Shown: one piece after another, positions 1 to 10,074 of the stretch
Layout: every line of letters starts with the position of its first letter
How positions within the stretch are numbered: the stretch's first letter is position 1
Assembly (NCBI GenBank): GCA_963693315.1
Contig: OY856188.1
Coordinates: forward strand, 152,917,064-152,981,063
Length of the DNA stretch: 64,000 nt
Reading direction: 5' to 3'
Source of the DNA: Diogma glabrata
Taxonomy: Eukaryota; Arthropoda; Insecta; Diptera; Cylindrotomidae
Position numbers and translations under genes: made by a program
Notes under the pieces: model-generated
The model's database searches: none
What the model was told of the DNA's origin: nothing
What the model saw: only the letters and a program-made list of their open reading frames with translations

Positions 1-238
1 GCATCTTAAATAAAACATTTTCTTTAGTTTAAAATTTAAATATATATAAATAAATTAAAATTATATAACAACCAGTATCAACATAAATTGTCGAGCTCAA
101 TCTCAAGCTCTGTCTTCTATTAAAATTGTAATTAAAATTATATAATTATGTATAAACTTATTCATACTTTTTAATTATTTATATCAAAATTTGAAAAATA
201 AAATAATCCGTCAAAGTTTAGTTATTTTAACTTGAGTT
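1..238. other. AT-rich sequence, nothing recognised
   Basis: No gene, repeat structure or RNA gene is visible in this AT-rich stretch. Confidence 0.5.
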
Positions 239-484
239 TTACGTACATATTTCTGAATTAATTTTCCGAAGAGGTTTGAATAGAAATTTTTGAATTCCCT
301 CTGTAGATAATAATGAGGCATCCTGACGGTTGAGAGCTTTTATTGATTTTGTGTATATTTGAATGTCACTCAAAATATTTAAAGCAACCACATCAACTTT
401 ATTTTTATTCCATAAATGATTTAAATTGGGATAATTTAAAGTTTTTACAACTGCTACTTTGTCTCGCAAGAACCGGTCAATCAC
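239..484 (-). CDS. Unrecognised 81-codon ORF, possible transposase remnant
   Basis: This is a short ORF without a recognisable catalytic motif. Its second half (a polar helix-like stretch with ALNRQDASLL followed by a FLFKPLRKI segment) loosely resembles the middle of hAT-type transposases, but that is an impression and not a family match. It stops beside the palindrome at 511, and no promoter or splice signals were seen. It could equally be a chance ORF in AT-rich DNA. Confidence 0.2.
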   Translation of the reverse strand: MIDRFLRDKVAVVKTLNYPNLNHLWNKNKVDVVALNILSDIQIYTKSIKALNRQDASLLSTEGIQKFLFKPLRKINSEICT

Positions 485-510
485 GGTTTCAATAGAATTC
501 TACCTGGAGT

Positions 511-1071
511 AATAGAACAAGAGCCCGCGACGGCCAGACCTTCGTTATTTTATAAAAGCTGAAAGTTTCTCTGCGCATACCCCCTACTCAGGTAGGAACG
601 ATAAGCGACATATGAAGTTTGGATCATAGTGGCTTTGGCAGGGAACAGGTAACACAGGGGACTCCAAAGTTTCGTGAAAGTATAAAAGCTAATTTTTCTA
701 TATATTCTTCGGGATAGTATTAGAAGTCACGTCACCCATTGCCAGACACTTACTATCGTGGAAACCCTCTGCCAGATACCCTTAAACTTTGAAGTTTAAG
801 CGTGTCTGGCAGGGGGCTTCCACGATAGTAAGTGTCTGGCAATGGGTGACGTGACTTCTAATACTATCCCGAAGAATATATAAAAAAATTAGCTATTATA
901 CTTTCACGAAACTTTGGAGGCCCCTTTGTTTACCTGCTCCCTGCCAAAGTCACTATGATCCAAACTTCATATGTCGCTAATCGTGCCTACCTGAGTAGGG
1001 GGTATGCGCAGAGAAACTTTCAGCTTTTATGAAATAACGAAGGTCTGGCCGTCGCGGGCTCTTAGTCTATA
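511..1071. repeat. Near-perfect 0.56 kb palindrome (foldback element)
   Basis: The left arm starts AGAGCCCGCGACGGCCAGAC at 520 and the right arm ends with its reverse complement at 1062. The match continues imperfectly to about 511 and 1071. The arms are about 271 bp each, meet at about 791 with almost no spacer, and differ only at scattered bases and short indels. No transposase and no clear target duplication were found. A transcript would fold into one long double-stranded hairpin. It is best described as a foldback or MITE-like element, or a recent inverted duplication. Confidence 0.85.
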
Positions 1072-1640
1072 ATTGCAACTCGTTTCTCTCCTCAAGTTGT
1101 TTTGCAGCATACCAGGAGTCAGGACGGTTCGGGGTCTACAACAGTCATCTAAAAGTTCATTTTGTTGTAGAATCGAATCGGTTTTATGGTGGTTTGTTAA
1201 ATTTTGAGATTCTCGACAATATTTCTCGAGAAATGAGAATCTCGAAAATATGGAAATAGTTCCTCGAGATTGGAAAATTCATGATAACAAATCTTTCTCG
1301 AGCATCTCGAGACCGGATTGTTCGAGCAGAAACTCTACTTGAGACTTTGAAAAACCATTTTATGTGTGAAACATAATTTAACAAATTCTTGTGGAATATT
1401 TCATGACCTTTAGCCTCCTAAAAAAATTTACGCAAATAAGAAATATTCCAAAGAATCAAATAATACTATTCACAGTTTCAATTCATTTATTTCATGGTAA
1501 TAATTAATACATTATTTAAAAATTTCTCCTAAGAGGCTAAAAGCCTATGAAAGGATCAAGTTAACAAAATTTTCGTTTGTATTTATTAAATCTTATTTTA
1601 AAAAGAGGTTGCCAAAGAAAAGAAACAACAAAAAAAAAAA
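1072..1640. other. Intergenic AT-rich stretch
   Basis: Apart from the small repeat at 1193-1385, nothing recognisable is seen. An A-run at 1628-1642 lies against the presumed 3' end of the neighbouring minus-strand LINE. Confidence 0.4.
1193..1385. repeat. Small inverted-terminal element, possible MITE
   Basis: TTTGTTAAATT at 1193-1203 is matched by its reverse complement at 1375-1385. The interior repeats the CTCGAG/TCTCGA motif several times. The short length and short terminal repeats make a MITE possible but unproven. Confidence 0.3.
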
Positions 1641-1703
1641 AAATTTTATTTCTTTTATGAAAGATATCGAAAGTAACGAAACATTTAATATCCAATGATA
1701 CAT

Positions 1704-2287
1704 TTAATGATGTGCGAAATAATCAGACCTGAACATATCTAACCTGATAATTCGAATTTCACTTTTGAAATCCGATAGTTTTGTTAAAGATTCAATATTA
1801 GCCGGAAGGGAGTTGTACAAATCCACTTCCTTTTTCATTATACTATTTTGAGTGAGACTCATTCTGGCAAATATCGGTCTATAAGATGTAGCATTTCGCG
1901 TAGAATGATTATGATTTGCTGTAACAAAACTGATATTAGATTTAGTCAGCTTATTATCAATTCTGTAGATTAGGATCAGTAATTCAAACTTTCCCAATTC
2001 TATTACCGGCAAAATGTTATCCTGGTATAAATCAACGGATGGAGTTAAATATGGTAGTCTCAAAATCGCCTTCACCGCCCTATTTTGCACTGTAGATAGT
2101 TCATTCATGATGTAGTTTGGAGCGTTACTCCATATGGGAATAAGATATGATAGTACAGAATGAAAATAAGCAAAATACATTTCTTTGAGAATTTTGAGGG
2201 GTAAATATGATATTTTTTTTAAAACACCTGCTAAACCTGATAATTTAGAATTTATTTTATGGATATGCGAAGACCAATTTAGTCTCT
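1704..2287 (-). pseudogene. LINE ORF2 C-terminal domain fragment
   Basis: The open part, 2180-1704 (158 codons), carries the conserved post-RT region of Jockey/CR1-type LINEs (SYLIPIWSNAP, LQNRAVKAIL-like helix, short basic tail). Sequence from 2287 to 2181 supplies the region just upstream in another frame (NWSSHIHKIN). The stop lies about 60 bp from the presumed 3' end of the element. Confidence 0.75.
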
Positions 2288-3664
2288 TTAGTCTTCGAGA
2301 AATGTTTTCATCGTCAAATAATCATCGATCATGTGTCCTTTTAGGTCACTAAAGTTAGATTCGCCATATACAAGCACAGCGTCATCAGCATATAGCTGTA
2401 ATTTACCATTGAGGGGATGATGAAAAACGTCATTTATATAAACTATGAATAAAAGGGGACCAAGTATACTGCCCTGAGGAACTCCCGTGTTGATTGTCCT
2501 TTGAGAACTACTAGAATGCCCAATTTGCACAAATTGTTTGCGGTTTGATAAATAGTCACTTAGTAATTTCAAGACATTACCATTAACCCCAACATTGTTC
2601 AACTTTTTTATTAAAATTTTATGTTTAACACTATCAAATGCATTTTTTATATCAACTAGTAGAATAGAGGTCTTTTTACGAGAGTTTATGTTCTGATAAA
2701 TATTTTCTGTTAAATTCAGGCATGCGGATAATGTGGATGAGTCACGAATGAAACCATACTGTTCATCATTAATATAACTGACACTGTCCAAGAAAGATTC
2801 CAGCCGAGATTTTATTACTAGCTCGAAAATTTTAGAAATATTTGAAAGAATTGAAATAGGTCTGTAATTATTAGGGTCTTTTTTATCGCCGCTTTTATAA
2901 ATGGGTTTAACTCTTGCTATTTTCAGTTGATTTGGGAATGTACCTTCATCAAAAAATTTATTTATTAATTTACTAATTGTTGGAGCTATAACATTTGCAA
3001 TATTTTTTATCAACTTGACTCATATTTCATCATAGCCTGAGGCAGAGGAAGTTTTTAAATTTTTTATTATGGTTAAAATTTCTGTTTCAGTACAAGGATC
3101 AAAATAGGAAAGATTTGATGAATTATTGGGAAGTGGCATTGGAAAACTAATATTACTATTGCATTGATTCTCAATTGTAATACCTACTGAGATGAAATAT
3201 CTATTCAGAACATCTGCAATTGTTTCTTCGATTGTGAAATATTCACCATCAAAATTAATACAATCGGTGAAGGAATCAGTTGCAGAAACTCTGTTATATA
3301 GTACTGTATTAATTAACTGCCATGTTTTCTTAGGGTTGTGTAGATTTTGTTTAAATTTTGAACTATAATATTTATTCTTAGAATAGTCCACTTTATGTTT
3401 TATTTCTTGTTTAATTTTATTACAGCGTTTGATAATTATTTGGTTAGCCGTGTTATTTCGTTTTAATTTAAACAGTGATTTCTTTTCTTTACACAAGGAT
3501 GTAATTTCTTTAGTACACCATTCTTTTTTATAATGACCGTTGATATTTTTGTTTAGGGTTATCAAAGTTTTATTGCTGTTTATGGAATTAGAAAAAGAAT
3601 CTAATAGAATGTCCCAAGTTTCAAAAATGTTATTATCGTGTTTAACTAAATCACATATTTCCAC
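2288..3664 (-). pseudogene. LINE ORF2, linker and reverse transcriptase (broken)
   Basis: The linker region is open from 3664 to 3020, ending at the SASGYDEI motif. RT continues in another frame from 3013 to 2288. Visible RT motifs in order are NYRPISIL, DIKNAFDSV, GVPQGSILGPLLF and the catalytic YADDAVLVY. One frame break separates linker from RT. At the 3' side, sequence between the catalytic box and the thumb has been lost near 2288. Confidence 0.85.
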
Positions 3665-3669
3665 CTGAA

Positions 3670-4434
3670 CCGCATCAAAATCAATTTTATAACACGTGTT
3701 AATAGAATTATTTATTCTTCTTTCAGGTAGTTTAATATTTAGAAAAATTATATTATGATCACTAAAGTCAATGTCATCGACTGAAAAACTATCGATAATT
3801 GATATTATCAGTAATTATTAAATCAATAATCGATTGACTAGTTGGAGTTCTTCTGGTTGCCATATTTGCAGATATTTTGTTTAAAATAAAAAAATCCTCA
3901 GCTCTAGTTATGGAGGTTAAGATGCGTTCATCCCTTGTGTTTTGTAATAAATTTATATTGAAATCACCGATAAAAAAAATATTTTTAAAGCTATTAGAGA
4001 TAGCAGAAAATATTAAAATTAGTGTCTTCCGTTTTATAGATACCAGCTATATATGTATTATTTAATCCAAACTTTATGATCAAACAATGACTAAAATCTA
4101 ATATCAGTTCGTCACTTACGAATTCGGATGGCACATCATTGATACAGAAAATTGATACACCCCCACCTCGTTTATTTCTTGTTGAGTGGTAGCCTGAATA
4201 ATTTGTTAGATTAAAGTATGGTGCTGAAGTACTAGTTAACCAGGTTTCACTTATAACAATTACATGTACCTTAAAGTTTAATTGAATCAACAACAATTCG
4301 ATATCCATAATTTTATTCTGTATACTTCGGCCATTTAGATAAATAATGTTCATGCCATCAATGTTCCGCACATCAAGAAATTCATCATGGTATTCAATAT
4401 CAGTTGAAAAATTAAATTCTGTAAATTCATTCAT
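3670..4434 (-). pseudogene. LINE ORF2, APE endonuclease domain (broken)
   Basis: The N-terminal part reads in one frame to 3994 and contains NGRSIQNK, the catalytic Glu motif SETWLTS and the GGGVSIF motif, all typical of APE-like LINE endonucleases, which nick the target. Frame shifts follow; the GDFNIN motif is found in another frame near 3950, and the C-terminal part is recognisable only in pieces down to about 3670. This is the nuclease of the LINE at 1640-5650 and cannot be made whole in this copy. Confidence 0.8.
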
Positions 4435-4620
4435 ATCTAAAACAAAACAAAAAAAAACTAATTCAATATTTATAAAAAAATAAGAAAATAGAAAACAAAA
4501 ACCAAATTATTTGCTAAAGTAACAATTAGCTCATCGAAAGTTATGCATAGCATTTCAATTCAAAAATTTACGATCAAGAAAATTAAGATTTTCGGAAAAG
4601 AATAAGTCTATAAAACATAA

Positions 4621-5493
4621 TTAAATTATCCTTGCAATTGCTAATTGGTCCAAATCAGATTTTGTTTTAATCCACATAATTTTTGCTCCTTCGCTGCTTT
4701 TCACTAAAATTTTATTATCTTGAACCCACACATGCTGCAGTAGACCGCTCTTTTTCTTTTCCCTTGCATCTTTGAGAATATTGTAATAAAAACGAGATAG
4801 TGTGTCATTAACAAAAAGCTTAGTGTTTAAATTTTTCACTCCAGAAATTATTTCATTAAGAAAAAAAACATTTTTTTGCATTTTCTTTTCCTTCATTACT
4901 TCTGTTTTTATATTTACGTTTTTGAAAGTTACTTCAACTGGAATTCCATATTTGTATTGAGTATTAGGTTTAGGCAAAAATATTCTATTTGTAGAGGAAA
5001 AATCGTTTGCGGTAACATCCCGTTTCACAAGCTGGAACATTTTAACAACAGTTGCCATTAACTGGTCTTCCTTGATTTCCATTGGTATTCCCGTTACAGT
5101 GACATGGTTCTTTAGGTGGTTTTGTTCCGAGTAATACAGGCAGTTTTTTAACTCACTTATATCTTTTTTTTGCTTTGAATTTTCATCTTTTAAAATACTG
5201 ATGGCAGACGTTAATTGGTTGATTTCTTTTTTCGATTCTAAAAGAAGTATATATAAATCCCGAATGGTTGGATTCTCCGGTACCTTCTCGTATGATGATT
5301 TACAAAGTTGGGTTATGTCATTATCATGTGTACTGCAAAAACCACATTTCCAACAAGAATCTTTTGTTAAACTTTTGTGCTCTTGATTGCTTACATTTAG
5401 ACAACCAATATGATATGTTTTGGTGCAGGCTTTGCATTTTAATGTTTTATCATCGATATAAATGCTTCCAACACATTTACCACAAGACGCCAT
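4621..5493 (-). CDS. LINE ORF1 protein with PHD-like zinc finger
   Basis: About 291 residues from the ATG at 5493, which I prefer because the zinc finger starts right after it; the open frame extends upstream to 5583. Residues 3-50 hold a Cys/His pattern of the PHD (C4HC3) type: CGKC, CKAC, an H-x2-C and CWKC. A heptad-like coiled-coil region follows (about 75-130), then a basic C-terminal domain resembling the FP/L1-ORF1-type nucleic-acid-binding region (motif HVTVTGIP). Proteins of this kind bind the LINE RNA. The frame is intact although ORF2 is not. Confidence 0.8.
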   Translation of the reverse strand: MASCGKCVGSIYIDDKTLKCKACTKTYHIGCLNVSNQEHKSLTKDSCWKCGFCSTHDNDITQLCKSSYEKVPENPTIRDLYILLLESKKEINQLTSAISILKDENSKQKKDISELKNCLYYSEQNHLKNHVTVTGIPMEIKEDQLMATVVKMFQLVKRDVTANDFSSTNRIFLPKPNTQYKYGIPVEVTFKNVNIKTEVMKEKKMQKNVFFLNEIISGVKNLNTKLFVNDTLSRFYYNILKDAREKKKSGLLQHVWVQDNKILVKSSEGAKIMWIKTKSDLDQLAIARII

Positions 5494-5650
5494 TATATTA
5501 GAAGCTTTAAAAATTTGTAAAATTATGAAACTTTTATCACAATATATGGAGCCACTTTTGATTACTAAAATAGTCCGAGCCAATTATTACTATAACTTTT
5601 AAAATAACACAGAAAACTGCGAAATAGTTTAAATCTTGTATATGTACAAG

Positions 5651-5923
5651 TTAAATATTAATCACTTATCACTCACTATTGTTCAATTTACAAACTTGAT
5701 GAGTATTTATTACAAATAAAATATTCACAAACATGAATTTAATATTAAAACAATCTGGATATTAGTTGTTTGATGTAATAAAATTAAATTAAATACCGTA
5801 AGATATGAGAATAAATTATTTATTGAAAAATCGAAATTTATCACAAAAATATGTTGTTGTCTCTTCGACGTCTCTCTTTTAAATGAAATCTTGAAATGAA
5901 AAAACAATGTAATTTTTCGTTCT
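5651..5923. other. Junction between LINE and Gypsy remnant
   Basis: AT-rich sequence with no long ORF I can support. The 5' end of the LINE and the lost 5' part of the neighbouring Gypsy element both fall here; neither boundary can be placed. Confidence 0.4.
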
Positions 5924-6517
5924 ATGAAAATTTTTGTTACTTCATATAGACATCCAGAAACCAGGATCAAAGTAACGACTACACCTAAGGCGACTTTCCA
6001 TGAAACAGTCACATACGCAATGCAATATGAGATAGTACAGAGGATGTGTATGCCATCTGATGGATGTAGAAAAAGGAATGTAGAGGGGAACATCAAAGAA
6101 AAAGTATTGGCACACAGAAGTGGAAGCGACATCAGATGCTGGGTATGTGACGAAGAGGGTCACATGGCACGGGAGTGCAGGAAAACTAAAGAAGCAGATA
6201 GATCGTCGTTTTCTGCGAAGAATATGGAAGTCGAAGACAAGCAGCACGGAGGGTTCAGGAGCAGCAGTAGGAAAATCTTGTGTTGGATATGTAGAAAATC
6301 GGGCCATATCTCACAGGACTGGGAGAGGAACAGGAACAGGAAGCGTGATAGATCTTCGTCTCCTATTCAACGGAAGTCTGTTGAAGGTGCAACTGTAAAG
6401 CCAAAAAGTAAGGAGAATGCAGCCTACATTTCAATTTCAAGAATTGCGGTAAATGGTGAAAGCTTGGGTATGAACGGACAACTTGAAGGCAAGTCATATT
6501 GGGGATGGACTTCATGA
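5924..6517 (+). CDS. Gypsy Gag C-terminal part with two zinc knuckles
   Basis: Residues about 72-85 form a complete CCHC knuckle (CWVC, H, C). A second at about 124-138 starts CWIC and GH but has Trp where the last Cys should be, so it is probably non-functional. The region between is basic and Ser-rich. The capsid domain expected upstream is largely absent, so the real protein start is unknown and the ATG at 5924 may not be used. The frame overlaps the next fragment by 19 bp. Confidence 0.6.
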   Translation: MKIFVTSYRHPETRIKVTTTPKATFHETVTYAMQYEIVQRMCMPSDGCRKRNVEGNIKEKVLAHRSGSDIRCWVCDEEGHMARECRKTKEADRSSFSAKNMEVEDKQHGGFRSSSRKILCWICRKSGHISQDWERNRNRKRDRSSSPIQRKSVEGATVKPKSKENAAYISISRIAVNGESLGMNGQLEGKSYWGWTS

Positions 6518-7068
6518 AGGCGAAGGGATTAGTCTTCGATTTTGGATGTGGAATCCTAAAGGTTAATAATGTTGAGATGCCACTACTTGTGAATGAGGCA
6601 GAGTCAACAAATATTGGCAGCGATGAGGAACTACACAGTGCAGAAGAAAATCCAGCACCATTCAAACAGATGAGGGAGAGAAACGTCAACCGACGCAGAC
6701 GTTTAAATAAACGCCGAAAGTTAAAAAGGAAACAGGTCCAAGTCCATAACGAAGTGAGCGATGTAAAAGAGGTGGTTCAAATAGCTGCAAACGGGGACGA
6801 ATCGCAGCTGAAAATGAGAATGGTTCGGAGACATGGCATTGTGAAACTCCCAAAGGGAAGTGATAAGGAGCACTTTAGAAATAATGAGAATCCCAACTCA
6901 TCACGGTGGGCTGACATAAAACAAAGTAATGGCCAAGGACTTAGAAAGGAACCGGAAGTAATTCTAAAAAGCCTGAGAAGTAGAAAAAGAAAAAAAAATG
7001 TTTGGATTCAACAATTGGAGGAGAGATCTAGATCCTGTTCGGGACGAACAGGCTTAAGTGGAGGGTAA
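6499..7068 (+). pseudogene. Protease end fused to polar tail (pol core lost)
   Basis: It begins GMDFMKAKGLVFDF, which matches the end of Gypsy aspartic proteases (the ILG-D/MDF segment). The catalytic D-T/S-G lies in the lost or frame-shifted part upstream. Instead of RT, a very basic segment (RRRRLNKRRKLKRK) and a tail follow, ending 8 bp before the LTR. The tail WIQQLEERSR probably derives from the original end of pol. The missing middle is about the size of RT plus integrase. Confidence 0.5.
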
Positions 7069-7525
7069 TGTTACGAGTACAGAAAAATCTAGACGGTTAC
7101 AGAAAGATCTAGACGATTACGGTCACTTCCAGGAAAATCAAATCAACAAAATACTACAACAAATTAATGAAATGAATACTGTTGTTGTCCTGTTCTTAGA
7201 ACTAGGGTCATTGTCAATATAAAATTGAATGATTTTATGAGTCAAATCAGCATAACGTAAATTAATCGATTATTCTACTATTCTAAAGGTTTCTAAAAAA
7301 AAGTGACCGCGAATTATCTAGAAGGTTTGCAGAAATGTATATAAGCAATTGTAAATGTATATAAGCAATTGCAATGATAAAAAACATGGCGATTGAGCAG
7401 ATAAGACGTGTTTTCGTCTCGCTAACTAAAAATTTTCGTATTTAAATTTTTCGTGATTAATTCTACTAATAAATAGTTAAAGAAGTGTTTAATAAAGTCA
7501 TACACAGTTTAATTCTTGTTTTACA
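7069..7525 (+). repeat. Gypsy 3' LTR, about 457 bp
   Basis: It starts TGTTACGAG directly after a purine-rich tract and ends TTTTACA, giving TG...CA ends. It contains TATATAAG (twice, in a short duplication at 7336-7372) and AATAAAG at 7491, in the order expected for promoter and poly(A) signal. No second copy exists in the window, so the ends rest on these signals only. Confidence 0.65.
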
Positions 7526-7787
7526 AAATATATCTAAATAAAATAATTAGTTTGTTTTCGTGTAATATAATTTGTGCTTCATTTAAGTTTGGACAAAATA
7601 TATATAAAAAGATGGCGCAGATCTGTAATTGTTATAAATGTTTGGTCTATAAATAAAATTTATTCAATTGTGAAAAAAGTGTAACAAAAAAACATTTTCA
7701 CAAAAACATTTAAAAATATATTCAAAAGTACTTATTTAGTAAAAATATTGTTCTCTTTATTTATTTTGATAAAACTAAAGTGGTAAT

Positions 7788-9004
7788 ATGCCATTTCATA
7801 ATTATGCAAATGATGAAAGATCGTTTGATATCAAATGTCAAACATGTTTCAATAACATCACACGTGATCAATCGTATTTTGAATGTGATAGATGTAAAAA
7901 ACCTCATCATCCGAAATGTAAAGGGATTATTGGGGCTCATATCGTTAGAGTTGCAGCCTTACCAGAATGGTTTTGCTTAACAAATTGTGTTCCTCCCGAA
8001 AATATTACTGAAACCCAAAGTTCTTCAAAATCGCAAACACATCAAGTAACAAATACATCATCATCATCCCGCATACAACAAAATAATGCTATGCAACAAA
8101 CATATCCGGCAAATAGTACTTCACCACCACATCACATGCAACAAAATAATGTCATGCAACAATTTTCAACACAACCAGATTTTTCATCGATAATGACGAT
8201 TCCTACCACAACAACAACCGATCTCAACAGTTTCATTCATACACAATTTACAAGTATGTATCAATTAATGAACAAATCATCACTTGAAATTAAAACAATG
8301 ATCTCCGAAGTGCAAGCAACACAACAATTTCAATCAGATATGTTTGATAAATTAAATAATCAAATGCAACACATCACACAAGAAAACAAAACATTGAAAA
8401 AGGAAGTGAAAGAAATTCAACAAAAACAAAATGAATACGCTGAAATCATCAATAATTTAGAAAACGAGTTGGATGTCATGAGACAAAAGGAACTATCAAA
8501 AAATGTAATTATTGCAGGATTACCAAGTAGCAAAACAGACACTAAATTAGTTATGCAGCATATTATATTAAAACTTAAAGCTGATGTTGAAATTGATGAA
8601 ATTGAAGATATGTCATTTGTTCCAGAGAAGCAATCAAAAGAAAATGAAAGTAACTTATCAACATCACATTCACATCTTCTAATGGTCAAATTTAAATCTG
8701 AAACAGCAAAACGGAAACTGATGTCCAAGAAACGAGAGAAAAAATCACTTTTTGTAAACGAAATTGGATATAGCTTACCAAATGATTATCAAATTTATTT
8801 TAGGATCATCTCACACCATATAAATTGAGATTATTTAGAGAAGCAAAACAAGTTAAGGACAAGTATTCTTGCAAACATCTTTGGATTCGTGATAACCAAA
8901 TTTATCTTCGATATCAAGATAAGTCAAAAGTATTTATTGTAAGTTCTAAAAATGATTTAAATTTTGTTTCCCAAAAACTCTCACTTTTCGTAAATACATC
9001 ATAA
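7788..9004 (+). pseudogene. LINE ORF1 with PHD-like finger, one frameshift
   Basis: The ATG at 7788 opens a 346-codon frame. Residues 12-60 hold CQTC, CDRC, H-x2-C and a CX3C (CLTNC), a PHD-like zinc pattern. A Gln/Thr/Ser-rich linker with HHMQQNN-type repeats follows (80-150), then a coiled coil (about 190-235) and the VIIAGLPSS motif of the nucleic-acid-binding domain. The frame breaks near 8800-8815; the matching C-terminus (YSCKHLWIRDNQIYL) continues in another frame to the TAA at 9002. The corresponding part of the LINE at 1640-5650 has LLQHVWVQDNKILV, which supports the join. Confidence 0.75.
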
Positions 9005-9054
9005 ATTTTCTATTTTTATTTTACTATCAATAATTAACATAATCCAAAAAATAA

Positions 9055-10074
9055 TTTTTTTTTAAGATTATTGCAGACAACTTGAATTTATTTGATAATA
9101 ATGTTATAAACAGCTGTTTAAAAAACATTACATATCTCTCTCAATTGAATAATGCTAACAAACAAAATTCTCTCAATTGTCTTTATTTTAATGCTAGAAG
9201 TATACGTAATAAACAAGATAAAGTCGAATTATTTGTAAACTCGTTTAAATTTCCAATTCAAATTATAGTAATATGTGAAACTTGGTTAGATGCAAGTGAA
9301 AATAAATTTTATAATTTACCTGGTTATATAGCATTTTATTCCAATAGGTCGGATGCGATTGGAGGTGGTGTATCAATTTATATACTTGGCTCTATTCCAT
9401 GTAAATTAATATTATCAGAATATTCTGACATGAGTAATTTCTTAATGGTGAAATTATTAAAACACAATATCAACCTCTTAGCTATATATAGACAACCAAA
9501 ACTTAGAAATATTCCTAACTTTTTCATGAAACTTGAGCATCTACTTCAGAAATATAAAAATGCATTAATTATCGGTGACTTTAACATAAATGTTCTTGAA
9601 AAAAGCGATAATACAGTAAAAGCTTATCTTGAACTGATTTATTCCTCTGGTTTTACCATTCTCAACAAAATCCATGAAAATTATGTTACCCGCGTTTCAA
9701 GTAAAAGTAGCATTATAGATCATTTTTTAACAGATAAGTTTGATAATGATTATGAATTAACAGTTGCTGATACATATTTCTCAGATCACAAATACTTACT
9801 CCTTTCTACGTCAATCCTAGATCTGCAAAACCAGAAGTCAAGAGTACGAACATACAAAACCGTTTTGGCTTATGATCAGATAAATCCTGAAATACTAGCA
9901 AAGAACTTGAGAAACTGTTATTCTTTTTCTAGTCTTAGAGATAACCTAAAGCAAGTTATATCTGAAAACACCCAACAAATTTCAATTAAATGCCACACAA
10001 AATTTAAAAAACCCTGGATGAATAATGAAATTTTTAATAAAATGAAAGAATTGGACCGTCTGAAAAAAATATAA
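9055..10074 (+). pseudogene. LINE ORF2 endonuclease domain
   Basis: The frame is open from after a TAA at about 9052. The start codon is unclear: the first ATG is far inside, and TTG at 9082 is only a formal start. It shows NARSIRNK, the catalytic CETWLDAS, GGGVSIYI, IGDFNINV and the terminal SDHKYLL, in the order of APE-type LINE endonucleases. The domain looks complete. The frame then breaks at 10074 inside the linker to RT, so this ORF2 is not functional. Confidence 0.8.

Larger units (their letters stand above)
1640..5650 (-). mobile_element. LINE (Jockey/CR1-type), near full length, decayed
   Basis: Read on the minus strand, the order is ORF1 (5493-4621), endonuclease (4434 to about 3670), linker and RT (3664-2288) and C-terminal domain (2287-1704). 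This is the usual layout of APE-endonuclease LINEs of the Jockey/CR1 group. The 3' end lies near 1640-1650, where the minus strand reads CATAAAAGAAATAAAA. ORF1 is open, but ORF2 has several frame breaks and an internal loss near 2288, so this copy is dead. The 5' end is uncertain (5500-5700). Confidence 0.85.
5924..7525 (+). mobile_element. Ty3/Gypsy remnant with pol deleted, one LTR
   Basis: It reads gag with zinc knuckles, then a protease-end fragment, then directly a polar tail, a purine-rich run AGTGGAGGG and one LTR (7069-7525). RT, RNase H and integrase are missing, and no 5' LTR was found upstream. It is a 5'-truncated, internally deleted derivative that could only have moved with proteins from an intact relative. 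Confidence 0.75.

Noticed and set aside
6120..6398. Alternative-frame ORF inside the Gypsy gag remnant
   Set aside because: Shadow of the zinc-knuckle frame; only the latter shows conserved Cys/His spacing.
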